Assembly: GCF_009362785.1 (NCBI RefSeq)
Contig: NZ_WHNQ01000004.1
Location: 124,001 to 188,000 of the forward strand
Length of the DNA: 64,000 nucleotides
Source of the DNA: Paraburkholderia atlantica
Lineage (GTDB): Bacteria; Pseudomonadota; Gammaproteobacteria; Burkholderiales; Burkholderiaceae
Direction: 5' to 3'
Part shown: positions 17,829 to 26,682 of the stretch, one piece after another
Layout of the letters: each line of letters opens with the position of its first letter
How positions within the stretch are numbered: the stretch's first letter is position 1
The notes under the pieces: generated by a model
Told to the model about the DNA's origin: nothing
What the model saw: the letters and a program-made list of their open reading frames with translations, nothing else
The model's database searches: none
Position numbers and translations under genes: made by a program

Positions 17829-19283
17829 TTAGAACGGATAGTGACGCGGGGTCGTTTGCAGCGTGACCCAGCGCAGATCGGTGAACTCCGCGATCCCCGC
17901 CTTGCCGCCGAAGCGGCCGAAGCCACTCGCCTTCACGCCGCCGAACGGCATCTGCGCTTCGTCGTGCACGGTCGGACCGTTCACGTGACAAATGCCCGAC
18001 TCGATGCGCTTCGCGACGTTCAGCGCGCGCGCCGCGTCGCGGCTGAACACCGCCGCCGACAGGCCGTACTCGTTGTCGTTCGCGCACGCTATCGCGGCTT
18101 CTTCGCCGCGCACGCGCACGATCGGCTTGACCGGCCCAAACGATTCGTCGTGATAGATGCGCATGTTCGCCGTCACTCGATCGAGCAGCGTCGCGGGCAT
18201 CAAGGTGGTCTCGCTCTTGCCGCCGCACACGAGCGTCGCGCCCTTGGCGAGCGCGTCGTCGATCAGCGCATTGCAGCGCTCGACGGTGCTCATGTCGACC
18301 ACCGAGCCGAGCACGACCGGCCCCTTGCGCGGATCGCCGAGCGGCAACGCGCGCGCACGCGCGGCGAGCCGTTCGACGAACGCATCGGCGATGCTGTCGT
18401 CGACGATGATCCGCTCGGTCGACATGCAGATCTGCCCGGAATTCGCGAACGCGCCGAACACAGCCGCATCGACGGCGGCGCCGATATCGGCGTCGTCGAG
18501 CACGACGAGCGGTGCCTTGCCGCCGAGTTCGAGCACCGAGGGCTTCAGATTGCGCGCGCACGTTTCGGCGATCCGGCGGCCCACGCGCGTCGAGCCGGTG
18601 AAGTTCACGCGGCGCACGGCCGGGTGTTCGATCATCGCGTCGACGATGCGCGCGGCGTCGGCCGGCGCATTGGTCACGAAGTTCACGGTGCCGCGCGGCA
18701 GACCCGCCTGCTGCATCGCCTCGACGATCAGGCCGTGCGTGGCGGGGCAGATCTCCGAGCCCTTCAGCACGACCGTGTTGCCGCATGCGAGCGGCAACGC
18801 GATCGCGCGCACCGCCAGAATCACCGGCGCATTCCACGGCGCGATGCCGAGCACGACGCCCGCGGGCTGGCGCACGCCCATCGCGAGACTGCCGGGCACG
18901 TCAGACGGAATCAGTTCGCCGGCGATCTGCGTGGTCAGCGCGGCCGCTTCTATCAGCCCGGCCGCCGCGAGATGCACGTTGAAGCCGGCCCAGATGCCCG
19001 ACGCGCCGGTTTCGGCCGCCATGGCGGCGGCGAACGCGTCGGCCTTCGCTTCGAGCGCGTGCGCGGCCTTCGTCAGCAACGCGCGGCGCTCGCCGGGTCC
19101 GAGCGCGGACCACACCGGAAAGGCGGCCGCTGCGGCATCGACGGCGGCGACGGCATCTTCGACGGTCGCGGCCGGTGCGCGCGTCGCGACTTCGCCGTCG
19201 AGCGGATTGCGGCGCTCGAACGTCGCGCCGTTGCGTGCCTGGACCTGTTCGCCGCCAATCAGCATCGATACGGTTTTCGTCAT
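17829..19283 (-). CDS. Aldehyde dehydrogenase (benzaldehyde/vanillin dehydrogenase-like)
   Basis: A 484-residue NAD(P)-dependent dehydrogenase. Catalytic C286 is in GQICMST and the general base E252 in LELGGKAP; APWNAPV near 148-154 and FTGSTRVGR near 228-236 form the cofactor site. AAGGAG lies 8 bases before the ATG. It is 35 bases downstream of the benzoylformate decarboxylase gene in one operon, so benzaldehyde or a ring-substituted analogue, the decarboxylase product, is the likely substrate, giving benzoate. The sequence resembles vanillin-type dehydrogenases; the exact aldehyde is inferred from context. Confidence 0.88.
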   Translation of the reverse strand: MTKTVSMLIGGEQVQARNGATFERRNPLDGEVATRAPAATVEDAVAAVDAAAAAFPVWSALGPGERRALLTKAAHALEAKADAFAAAMAAETGASGIWAGFNVHLAAAGLIEAAALTTQIAGELIPSDVPGSLAMGVRQPAGVVLGIAPWNAPVILAVRAIALPLACGNTVVLKGSEICPATHGLIVEAMQQAGLPRGTVNFVTNAPADAARIVDAMIEHPAVRRVNFTGSTRVGRRIAETCARNLKPSVLELGGKAPLVVLDDADIGAAVDAAVFGAFANSGQICMSTERIIVDDSIADAFVERLAARARALPLGDPRKGPVVLGSVVDMSTVERCNALIDDALAKGATLVCGGKSETTLMPATLLDRVTANMRIYHDESFGPVKPIVRVRGEEAAIACANDNEYGLSAAVFSRDAARALNVAKRIESGICHVNGPTVHDEAQMPFGGVKASGFGRFGGKAGIAEFTDLRWVTLQTTPRHYPF

Positions 19284-19318
19284 GTGTTTGTCTCCTTGTT
19301 CGTGAACGGGAAGCGCCG

Positions 19319-20962
19319 TTAAGCGACGATGGCTTCGACGAGCGTGGGACCGCTTTTCACGTCAACTGCGTTCAACGCGCGACGCAACACGCCGGCAAGC
19401 TCAGCCGCCTCGCTGACGCGCACGCCGGGGCAACCCATGCCCGCCGCGATCGTCACGAAGTCGAGCCCCGGCAGGTCCGTGCCCTGCACGGTCTCGTTCG
19501 GCGCGAAGCCGAACACCGGCGCGAAATCCTGCAACGCCGCGTAGCGCGTGTTGTTCAGAATCACGAAGGTGATCGGCAACCGCATCTGCACCGCGCTCCA
19601 GATCGCCTGAATCGAGTACATGCTCGAACCGTCACCGATCAGCGCGATCACGCGCTCTCCCGGCCTCGCCAGCGCGACGCCGACCGCCGCCGGCATGCCG
19701 TAGCCGAGGCCGCCGCTGTCCATCGTCAGGAACGTGCCGGCACGCGCGATCGGCAGATAGGTCTGCATGACAGGCCGCGAGCTCGGCGCTTCCTCGACGA
19801 CGACGCATTCTGGATCGCGCACTTCCGCGAGTGTCTGCAACGCGAATGCGACCGACATCCGCTCGCCTTGCGCGGGCGGCAGCGCACGCGGCGCCACCGC
19901 GCGCGGCGGGGGCAACTCGCGCGCTTTGGGCGCGGCGCGCGCGAGCAGGTCCTGCACGCCGAGCCGCATATTGCCGACCGCGGCGATGCCCTGCGGCGTC
20001 CATGCCGCGACGCCCGGATCGTCGATCAACTGGCATAGCCGCGCGCCCGGCGGCACATGCGGACCGCTGCCTTCGACGTGATACGTGAACGCGGGCGCGC
20101 CGATCACGAAGATCGCGTCATGCGCGCCGAGCATCTCGACGATGCGCTCGCGCATCGCCGGCAAAAAGCCCGCGAACAGCCGATGCGTTTCGGGGAAGCT
20201 GCAACGCCCGGTCATCGGCGCGACGTAGACGCGCGCGGCATGCCGCTCCGCGAGCCGGACGACTTCCGCCGCCGCATCCGCGCGATCGACCGCGCCGCCG
20301 ACCACGAATGCAGGCCGCTCGCACGCATCGAGCACGGCGCCGATGCGCTCCAGCAGCGCCGGATCGGGACGCATGACGTGCGCGACTTCGCGCTCGGCCA
20401 CCCGTTCGGCCGGCTGATCCCAGTCGTCGGCGGGAATCGACACGAACACCGGGCCGCGCGGCTCCTGCATCGCGATCGCGTACGCACGCGCGATCGCGAG
20501 CGGCACGTCCTGCGCGCGGGCCGGCTCGATGCTCCATTTCACGTAGGGCTTCGGCAATTCGGTCGCCTGGGTCGCGGCAAGGAACGGGTCGAACGGCAGG
20601 ATCGAGCGGGCCTGCTGACCCGCGGTGACGACGAGCGGCGTGCGGTTGCGAAACGCGGTGAAGATATTGCCCATCGCGTTGCCGACGCCCGCCGCCGAAT
20701 GCAGGTTCACGAGCGCCGCGTTGCCGGTGGCCTGCGCGTAGCCGTCGGCCATGCCGACCACGACCGCTTCCTGAAGACCGAGCACGTAGCGGAAATCCGC
20801 GGGGAAATCGCGGAACATCGGCAGTTCGGTCGAGCCTGGGTTCGCGAAGATCGACGTCATGCCGACGCGGCGCGCGAACTCGATGACTGCGTCTCGGACG
20901 CTCCATTGGGTGCCCTGCTCTTTTGTGTGTGCCGGCTTGTGCTGCGGCGCGCTGCCTGTCAT
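19319..20962 (-). CDS. mdlC: Benzoylformate decarboxylase (thiamine-diphosphate enzyme)
   Basis: A 547-residue ThDP enzyme that converts benzoylformate (phenylglyoxylate) to benzaldehyde and CO2. Active-site residues known from the Pseudomonas putida enzyme are all matched: Ser in NPGST (S44), the cofactor Glu in LQEAV (E65), His in NLHSAAG (H88), and the second His in FTYH (H295). The ThDP/Mg motif is GDGS (443-446) to NN (470-471). AGGAGG precedes the ATG. It is the first gene of the operon and divergent from a LysR gene. Some substrate-pocket residues near the NN motif differ from P. putida, so a substituted phenylglyoxylate is possible. Confidence 0.86.
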   Translation of the reverse strand: MTGSAPQHKPAHTKEQGTQWSVRDAVIEFARRVGMTSIFANPGSTELPMFRDFPADFRYVLGLQEAVVVGMADGYAQATGNAALVNLHSAAGVGNAMGNIFTAFRNRTPLVVTAGQQARSILPFDPFLAATQATELPKPYVKWSIEPARAQDVPLAIARAYAIAMQEPRGPVFVSIPADDWDQPAERVAEREVAHVMRPDPALLERIGAVLDACERPAFVVGGAVDRADAAAEVVRLAERHAARVYVAPMTGRCSFPETHRLFAGFLPAMRERIVEMLGAHDAIFVIGAPAFTYHVEGSGPHVPPGARLCQLIDDPGVAAWTPQGIAAVGNMRLGVQDLLARAAPKARELPPPRAVAPRALPPAQGERMSVAFALQTLAEVRDPECVVVEEAPSSRPVMQTYLPIARAGTFLTMDSGGLGYGMPAAVGVALARPGERVIALIGDGSSMYSIQAIWSAVQMRLPITFVILNNTRYAALQDFAPVFGFAPNETVQGTDLPGLDFVTIAAGMGCPGVRVSEAAELAGVLRRALNAVDVKSGPTLVEAIVA

Positions 20963-21033
20963 GCGAGGCCTCCTGTGCGGTGAGGGCGAAAAATCGAAAG
21001 GCCATTATCACGGCCGCCGGGGTAACCGAAAAT

Positions 21034-21054
21034 TGCCTAATTCGCTAAAAGGCA
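21034..21054. promoter_or_regulatory. Candidate LysR-type operator between mdlC and its regulator
   Basis: TGCC (21034-21037) and GGCA (21051-21054) form an interrupted dyad separated by 13 bases, which contains the T-N11-A layout of LysR sites. It lies 13 bases before the LysR start in the 104-base divergent gap. A further GGCAT follows at 21064. Confidence 0.35.
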
Positions 21055-21066
21055 TTACCTTTTGGC

Positions 21067-21984
21067 ATGACTTACAACCTTCAACAACTGCAGGCATTCG
21101 CGGTGATCGTCGAGAGCGGCAGCCTCGGACGCGCCGCCGAAGCGCTGCACATCACACAGCCGGCGCTGAGCCGGACCATCCGTCGTCTCGAGGAACAGGT
21201 CGGCGCGCCGCTGTTCGAGCGGCACTCGCGCGGCATGCACCTGACCGCGGTCGGCGAGGCGCTGCTGCCGCACGCAATCCTGCTGCAGCGCGAAGCCGAA
21301 CAGGCACGCGAGGAGATCGACGCGATGCGCGGCCTCGCGCGCGGCACGATCCGCGTCGGCGCGGTGGGCAGCATCGCGAGTCTGTTGTTGCCACTCGCGG
21401 TCAGCGGCGTGTTGACGAAGTGGCCGAACCTGCGCGTGGAGATCATCGAGGGCGTGTGGGACCGGCTCGCCGATGCGCTCGTCAAACGTCAGATCGATCT
21501 CGCGCTCAGCATGGCCGTACCCGATACCGACGAAATCACCGCGATCGCCGATTGCCGCTGGGAAGACGAGAGCTACGTGGTCGCCGCGCTCGATCATCCG
21601 CTGCGCGGTAAGCCCGACCTCACGCTGGCCGACACGCTGGGCGAGCGCTGGGCGATTCCGCCGCGCGGCACCGGGCCGTTCGAGCACATGCAGAGCGTGT
21701 TCGCCGAGCGCGGGCTGGGACTGCCGAATGTCGTCGTCGAAACGCGCTCGGTTACGGCGCTGAAGAGTCTGGTCGCGCGTTCGGGCTTTCTGAGCTGGAT
21801 GGCGTCGACGATGTACGTGACCGAAAGCAAGGCCGGCGTGTTCGATACGCTCGGCGTGCCGGGCGTGGTCGGGCGGCGCACGTTGACCGCGTTCCGGCGG
21901 CGCCAAGGCATCCTGCCGAGTCCGGCGGTCAAGCTGCTGGAGCAGTTGCGGCAGTTGACGTCGGAGGGAATCACCACGGGTTGA
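21067..21984 (+). CDS. LysR-type regulator of the benzoylformate/aromatic operon
   Basis: A 305-residue regulator with the N-terminal winged helix-turn-helix (NLQQLQAFAVIVESGSLGRAA, HITQPALSRTIRRLEEQ) and a substrate-binding domain from about residue 90. It is transcribed away from mdlC, the usual arrangement for a LysR protein and its target, so it probably senses an intermediate of that pathway. Its stop codon runs straight into the remnant of a DUF979 gene, so its own 3' end lies at a rearrangement junction. Confidence 0.9.
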   Translation: MTYNLQQLQAFAVIVESGSLGRAAEALHITQPALSRTIRRLEEQVGAPLFERHSRGMHLTAVGEALLPHAILLQREAEQAREEIDAMRGLARGTIRVGAVGSIASLLLPLAVSGVLTKWPNLRVEIIEGVWDRLADALVKRQIDLALSMAVPDTDEITAIADCRWEDESYVVAALDHPLRGKPDLTLADTLGERWAIPPRGTGPFEHMQSVFAERGLGLPNVVVETRSVTALKSLVARSGFLSWMASTMYVTESKAGVFDTLGVPGVVGRRTLTAFRRRQGILPSPAVKLLEQLRQLTSEGITTG

Positions 21985-22154
21985 GCGCTTCCGGCACGCT
22001 GATCACGCCGATGGCGGCGAACTTCAACATCATCCCCGCCGCGCTGCTCGAACTGAAGGAGCAGAACGGCGTGATCAACGCGCAATGGCCGACAGCTTTA
22101 CTATTGCCGATCGTCAACACCATACTGTTGTACTTGTTCGTATTCCGCTTCTGA
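21984..22154 (+). pseudogene. C-terminal remnant of a DUF979 membrane protein gene
   Basis: The 56 codons ending at TGA 22152-22154 encode SASGTLITPMAANFNIIP, then ALLELKE, and a hydrophobic last helix ending LLYLFVFRF. This is the C-terminus of DUF979 permease-like proteins, which are normally about 300 residues and encoded next to DUF969 and DUF2891 genes. No start codon or upstream part is present; the frame fades into the end of the LysR gene. The next gene, 10 bases on, is an intact DUF2891 gene, which supports the identification. Confidence 0.75.
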
Positions 22155-22164
22155 GGAGCCGTCG

Positions 22165-23175
22165 ATGACCACCCAGCTCACCCGCGAATTCGCATCCAGA
22201 TTCGCCAATGTCGCGCTCGCCCACCTCACGCGCGAATACCCGAACAAGCTCACGCACTCGCTCGCAGGGCCGCAGGACGTACAGGGTCCGCGCGCCCTGC
22301 ATCCGATCTTCTACGGCAGCTACGACTGGCATTCGTGCGTGCACGGGTACTGGTTGATTCTGCATCTGCTCGAACGCTTCCCCGATCTGCCCGAGGCCGC
22401 GCGCATCGTCGCGGTGGTCGACGAGCATTTCAACGAGGCGAACGTCGCCGGCGAACTCGCGTATCTGGACCTGCCGCACAACCGCGGTTTCGAGCGGCCG
22501 TATGGCTGGGCGTGGCTGCTCGCGCTCAGCGCGCAGCTGCAGTCGATGAAGATCTCCGAAGCCGCGCGCTGGTCCAAGACGTTCGCGCCGCTCACCGAGA
22601 CGTTCGTCGAACGCTTCGAGGAGTTCCTGCCGAAAGCGACCTATCCGCTGCGCGTCGGCACGCACTTCAACATGGCGTTCGCACTCGCGTTGACACTCGA
22701 TTTCGCGCGGCATACCTCGCGCGAATCGCTCGAGGCGCTGATCGTCAGCACCGCGGAGCGCTGGTATCTGGACGACGTCGCGTGTCAGGCGTGGGAGCCG
22801 GCCGGCGACGAGTTCCTGTCGCCGTCGCTGATGGAAGCGGAGTTGATGCGGCGCGTGTTGCCGTCCGCGCAGTTCGCCGACTGGTTCGGACGCTTCCTGC
22901 CGCACCTCGGCGCGAAAAAGCCGGCAACGCTGTTCGAGCCCGTCACCGTTACCGATCGCAGCGACGGCAAGATTGCGCATCTGGACGGCCTCAATCTGAG
23001 CCGCGCGTGGTGCCAGCGTGCGCTCGCGCGTGCGCTGCCCGCCGGCGACGTGCGTCGCACCGTGCTGTTCGAAGCGGCCGAGCGTCATCTGCACTGTGCG
23101 CTGCCGCATGTGGCCGGCGACTACATGGGCGAGCACTGGCTCGCCACGTTCGCGACGCTGGCACTCGAAGCCTGA
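22165..23175 (+). CDS. DUF2891 family protein
   Basis: A 336-residue soluble protein of the DUF2891 family. Recognisable stretches are HPIFYGSYDWHSCVHGYW, FERPYGWAW, YPLRVGTHFNMAF, WEPAGDEFLSP and AGDYMGEHWLATFA near the end; the layout suggests an alpha/alpha barrel of the kind seen in sugar-processing enzymes, but no reaction is established. GAGGAG lies 7 bases upstream. In related genomes this gene follows DUF969-DUF979; here only the last part of DUF979 remains. A strong terminator follows. Confidence 0.87.
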   Translation: MTTQLTREFASRFANVALAHLTREYPNKLTHSLAGPQDVQGPRALHPIFYGSYDWHSCVHGYWLILHLLERFPDLPEAARIVAVVDEHFNEANVAGELAYLDLPHNRGFERPYGWAWLLALSAQLQSMKISEAARWSKTFAPLTETFVERFEEFLPKATYPLRVGTHFNMAFALALTLDFARHTSRESLEALIVSTAERWYLDDVACQAWEPAGDEFLSPSLMEAELMRRVLPSAQFADWFGRFLPHLGAKKPATLFEPVTVTDRSDGKIAHLDGLNLSRAWCQRALARALPAGDVRRTVLFEAAERHLHCALPHVAGDYMGEHWLATFATLALEA

Positions 23176-23207
23176 GCGAACCGGCAGCGGGCTGAGCAGT
23201 GCCGTTT

Positions 23208-23238
23208 GGGCGCTTCAATTTGAAGCGCCCTTTTCTTT
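23208..23238 (+). terminator. Rho-independent terminator after the DUF2891 gene
   Basis: Perfect 10-base arms GGGCGCTTCA (23208-23217) and TGAAGCGCCC (23221-23230) with a 3-base loop, followed by TTTTCTTT. It lies 33 bases after the stop codon. Confidence 0.9.
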
Positions 23239-23309
23239 GCCCGCTCAACAGCCGCTGCCCGCGGCGGTAAAATCGCGCAAGGCGATTGCGCCGCATCAAA
23301 GGTGGAAGT

Positions 23310-25694
23310 TTGACTGAGTTCGAGCAGGGTTTCATTTTGACCCGACATTGGCGGGACACACCCGCCGGCACGGAAATCGAGTTCTGGCTGGCGACGGACA
23401 GCGGGCCGCGCCACATCCGTCTGCGCCCTCAGCCGTCCACCGCCTTCATTCCAGCCGAACATCGCGAACGGGCCGAAACGATTCTTCGCCGCGACGCGCC
23501 GCTCGATTTGCGGCCGCTCGAATTGCGCGACTTCCAGCATCGGCCGGTCAACGGGCTTTACTGTGCGCAATACCGGCAATTGAAGGGCTTCGAGAAACGC
23601 CTCAGAGAAGGCGGTGTCGATGTCTACGAAGCTGATATCCAGCCGCCCGAGCGCTACATGATGGAGCGCTTCATCACCGCACCGGTGTGGTTCAGCGGCG
23701 TGCCGCAAAACGATGGTCCGGGGCGCGCCAGCCCGTGGCTCGATGGCGAGCTCAAACCGGCCAACGGCTATCGTCCGCCGTTGAAGCTCGTATCGCTCGA
23801 CATCGAAACGAGCGCGCATGCCGAGCTTTATTCGATCGCGCTCGAAGGCTGCGGCGAGCGGCAGGTGTATATGCTCGGACCGTCGAATGGCAACGCTGCC
23901 GACGCCCTCGACTTCAAGCTCGAATACTGCGAAACCCGCGCACAATTGCTCGAAAAACTGATCGAGTGGATGGAGCGGCATGATCCCGATGCGATCATCG
24001 GCTGGAACCTGGTGCAGTTCGATCTGAAGGTACTGCAACAACATGCCGAGCAGTATCGCGTGCCACTGCGTATCGGCCGTGGCGGCGCGGTGATGGAGTG
24101 GCGCGAACATGGCGTTACGCGCAATCACTTTTTCGCCAGTGTGGCGGGTCGTTGGGTCATCGACGGTATCGAGGCATTGCGGTCGGCGACGTGGAGCTTT
24201 CCGTCGTTCAGCCTCGAATACGTGTCGCGCTCGGTGCTGGGCGAAGGCAAGGCGATCGACAACCCGTATCAGCGCATGGACGAAATCCAGCGCCGCTTCG
24301 ACGAAGACAAGCCCGCCCTCGCGCGCTACAACCTGAAGGACTGCGAGCTCGTCACGCGCATCTTCGCGAAGACCGAGCTGCTGCCGTTCCTGCTCGAACG
24401 CGCGACCGTGACCGGCCTGCCCGCCGATCGCAGTGGCGGCTCGGTCGCGGCATTCACGCATCTGTACATGCCACGCATGCATCGGCAGGGTTATGTCGCG
24501 CCCAATCTCGGCGACGTGGCCGGCGCCGCGAGCCCCGGCGGCTTCGTGATGGATTCGCGGCCCGGCCTCTACGACTCGGTGCTCGTGCTCGACTACAAGA
24601 GCCTGTACCCGTCGATCATTCGCACGTTTCTGATCGACCCGCTCGGTCTCGTCGAAGGCATGCTGCATCCCGACGACGCGGACTCGGTGCCGGGCTTTCT
24701 CGGCGCGCGCTTCTCACGCACGCGTCACTGCTTGCCGTCGATCGTCGCGCAGGTGTGGCAGGCACGCGAAGCGGCCAAGCGCGAGCACAACAAGCCGCTG
24801 TCGCAGGCGCTGAAGATCATCATGAACGCGTTCTATGGCGTGCTCGGCTCGACCGGCTGCCGCTTCTTCGATCCGCGGCTGGCGTCGTCGATCACGATGC
24901 GCGGCCACGAGATCATGCACACGACGCGCGAGTTGATCGAGGCGCAAGGCTACGAAGTGATCTACGGCGACACCGACTCGACCTTCGTCTGGCTCAGGCA
25001 CGCGCACGACGAGGAAGACGCCGCGCGCATCGGCCGCGCGCTCGTCGAACATATCAACGCGGCGTGGCGCCAGAAGCTGGAGGCGCGCTTCGGTATCGAC
25101 AGTGCGTTGGAACTGCAATTCGAGCGGCACTACCGGCGCTTTTTCATGCCAACGGTACGCGGTGCAGAGGAAGGCAGCAAGAAACGCTATGCAGGCCTCA
25201 CGGTACTGCCTGACGGGCGCGAGGACGTGGTCTACAAAGGGCTGGAAACCGTGCGCACCGATTGGACGCCGCTTGCGCAGCAGTTTCAGCAGGAACTGTA
25301 TCGGCGCATCTTCAAGCAGCAACCGTATCAGGATTACGTGCGCGACTATGTGCGCGACACCCTCGCGGGCCGGCTCGACGATCAGCTCGTCTATCGCAAG
25401 CAGCTGCGCAGACCGATCGACGCCTACGAGCGCAACGTGCCGCCGCATGTGCGCGCGGCACGCGTCGCCGATGAGTTCAATCGCCAGCAGGGACGTCCGC
25501 TGCAATATCAGAACGGCGGCTGGATCAGCTACGTGATCACGGTGGCCGGCCCCGAGCCGCTCGAAACGCTGCGCTCGGCGATCGACTACGAGCACTATCT
25601 GACGCGGCAATTGCAGCCGGTGGCCGACGCGATTCTGCCGTTGCTGCGCGACGATTTCACGACGCTGATGTCTGGGCAGAAACAGTTGTTCTGA
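23310..25694 (+). CDS. polB: DNA polymerase II
   Basis: A 794-residue family B polymerase used in replication restart and lesion bypass in E. coli, where it is SOS-induced. The sequence aligns throughout with E. coli PolB by memory, starting at GFILTRHWRDTP. The 3'-5' exonuclease carboxylates are at DIE (164-166); polymerase motif A is DYKSLYPSI at about 428 and motif C is YGDTDS (552-557); the protein ends in a GQKQLF clamp-binding-like tail. I chose TTG at 23310 (AAAGGTGG just upstream) because the homologous N-terminus begins there; an in-frame start at 23286 adds 8 residues. No LexA box was confirmed by eye. Confidence 0.93.
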   Translation: MTEFEQGFILTRHWRDTPAGTEIEFWLATDSGPRHIRLRPQPSTAFIPAEHRERAETILRRDAPLDLRPLELRDFQHRPVNGLYCAQYRQLKGFEKRLREGGVDVYEADIQPPERYMMERFITAPVWFSGVPQNDGPGRASPWLDGELKPANGYRPPLKLVSLDIETSAHAELYSIALEGCGERQVYMLGPSNGNAADALDFKLEYCETRAQLLEKLIEWMERHDPDAIIGWNLVQFDLKVLQQHAEQYRVPLRIGRGGAVMEWREHGVTRNHFFASVAGRWVIDGIEALRSATWSFPSFSLEYVSRSVLGEGKAIDNPYQRMDEIQRRFDEDKPALARYNLKDCELVTRIFAKTELLPFLLERATVTGLPADRSGGSVAAFTHLYMPRMHRQGYVAPNLGDVAGAASPGGFVMDSRPGLYDSVLVLDYKSLYPSIIRTFLIDPLGLVEGMLHPDDADSVPGFLGARFSRTRHCLPSIVAQVWQAREAAKREHNKPLSQALKIIMNAFYGVLGSTGCRFFDPRLASSITMRGHEIMHTTRELIEAQGYEVIYGDTDSTFVWLRHAHDEEDAARIGRALVEHINAAWRQKLEARFGIDSALELQFERHYRRFFMPTVRGAEEGSKKRYAGLTVLPDGREDVVYKGLETVRTDWTPLAQQFQQELYRRIFKQQPYQDYVRDYVRDTLAGRLDDQLVYRKQLRRPIDAYERNVPPHVRAARVADEFNRQQGRPLQYQNGGWISYVITVAGPEPLETLRSAIDYEHYLTRQLQPVADAILPLLRDDFTTLMSGQKQLF

Positions 25695-26103
25695 TCGTGG
25701 CGGCGAGCGCGCGGCTGCGACCATGGACGAATTGCCTACTTCATCACGGACGGCGGCTGAGCCTCTTCATCGGCGGGCGCTCTATGCCCAAATGTAACTT
25801 TGCCGCCACATCCCGGATGGCTAAATATGTCAATCAGGCATAAGTAATCCATGATTAAAGGCGGAAAAAAACTAATCCTTAGTTTTTGATTTGTAACGCT
25901 ATCAACGGAATTAGAGCGCCATCATAATTTGAAGTATTCTAATATCGTTGCTTGTCCGCGCAATTGGCCTGATTTCCATTGTTTCTTGACCAAACCCTTT
26001 ATTGTCCTATAGTGCCATTTGATCCGCCCCGGAAAAATTGCGGGGGCCTGTGCGATATCCCCGAGTCTGTAGCCCAACGATCTGCAACGACAGGAGAAGA
26101 TGC
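25695..26103. other. Non-coding, AT-richer gap at the edge of the accessory region
   Basis: No convincing gene in about 410 bases. The composition turns AT-rich after about 25800. A perfect dyad AAAAACTAA (25867-25875) / TTAGTTTTT (25879-25887) with a 3-base spacer could be an operator or a weak terminator-like hairpin. A 63-codon frame on the minus strand (25922-26113) has no recognisable feature. Confidence 0.5.
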
Positions 26104-26475
26104 ATGAAAGCAATCCACGCCGTCAGACTGGTCAGTGCCGCCCTTCTGATTTCGGGTTCGATTCACGCCTTTGCGCAGGCGAGCAACGCTAATGCGCCTG
26201 AGTCTGCCCCGACCACGACGCCCGAAGCCCGCTCGCATTACAAGTCGATGAAAGCAGCGAACCGGGCGCTACAACGCCAGGTTCGAAATGCGCTGGTGAG
26301 AGATAGGAGCATCTCGACGTCCAATATTACGGTTCGCGCCCGCGACGGTGCTGTGACGCTTCAGGGCAGCGTACCGCTTCAGGCACAGAGCGACCGGGCA
26401 ACCGAGGTGGCAAAAGGTGTACCCGGTGTAACTTCGGTCAAGAACGCGCTGTCTATCCGGCCCGTCGGGACCTGA
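26104..26475 (+). CDS. Secreted BON-domain protein
   Basis: A 123-residue protein with a signal peptide (Lys/Arg-rich start, hydrophobic core, AFAQA cleavage near residue 25), a polar linker, and one BON domain from about residue 55 with the TVRARDGAVTLQGSV and KGVPGVTSVKN signatures. BON domains bind membranes or lipids in the periplasm and include OsmY-type stress proteins. AGGAG precedes the ATG. It resembles the BON protein at 39315-39701 in length and plan. Confidence 0.85.
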   Translation: MKAIHAVRLVSAALLISGSIHAFAQASNANAPESAPTTTPEARSHYKSMKAANRALQRQVRNALVRDRSISTSNITVRARDGAVTLQGSVPLQAQSDRATEVAKGVPGVTSVKNALSIRPVGT

Positions 26476-26502
26476 CGTGCCAACGCGGCACACATGGCGG
26501 AG

Positions 26503-26523
26503 GGCCGGCTCGAAGCCGGCCTT
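26503..26523 (+). terminator. Terminator-like hairpin after the BON gene
   Basis: Perfect 8-base GC-rich arms GGCCGGCT (26503-26510) and AGCCGGCC (26514-26521) with a CGA loop, 28 bases after the stop codon. Only TT follows, so termination efficiency is doubtful. Confidence 0.5.
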
Positions 26524-26682
26524 CGCTATGTAGAAATCGTCTCCCGTCGGAGCGCTTGATCAGCATCGCGTGCGGATTTTGCGATATTGCGACGCAACAA
26601 GCTTTGCCTGGCTGCATCACTTCACTGCCTAACGGGAGCGCTGTGCACACATTTCGTGCCTAAGCTCCGCCCGGACGAAGCG

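Noticed and set aside
16351..18837. A single 828-codon frame that would fuse the transporter to a second upstream part
   Set aside because: The upstream half is the opposite-register shadow of the aldehyde dehydrogenase gene, rich in Arg and Ala with no domain; the transporter has its own start and ribosome site at 17769.
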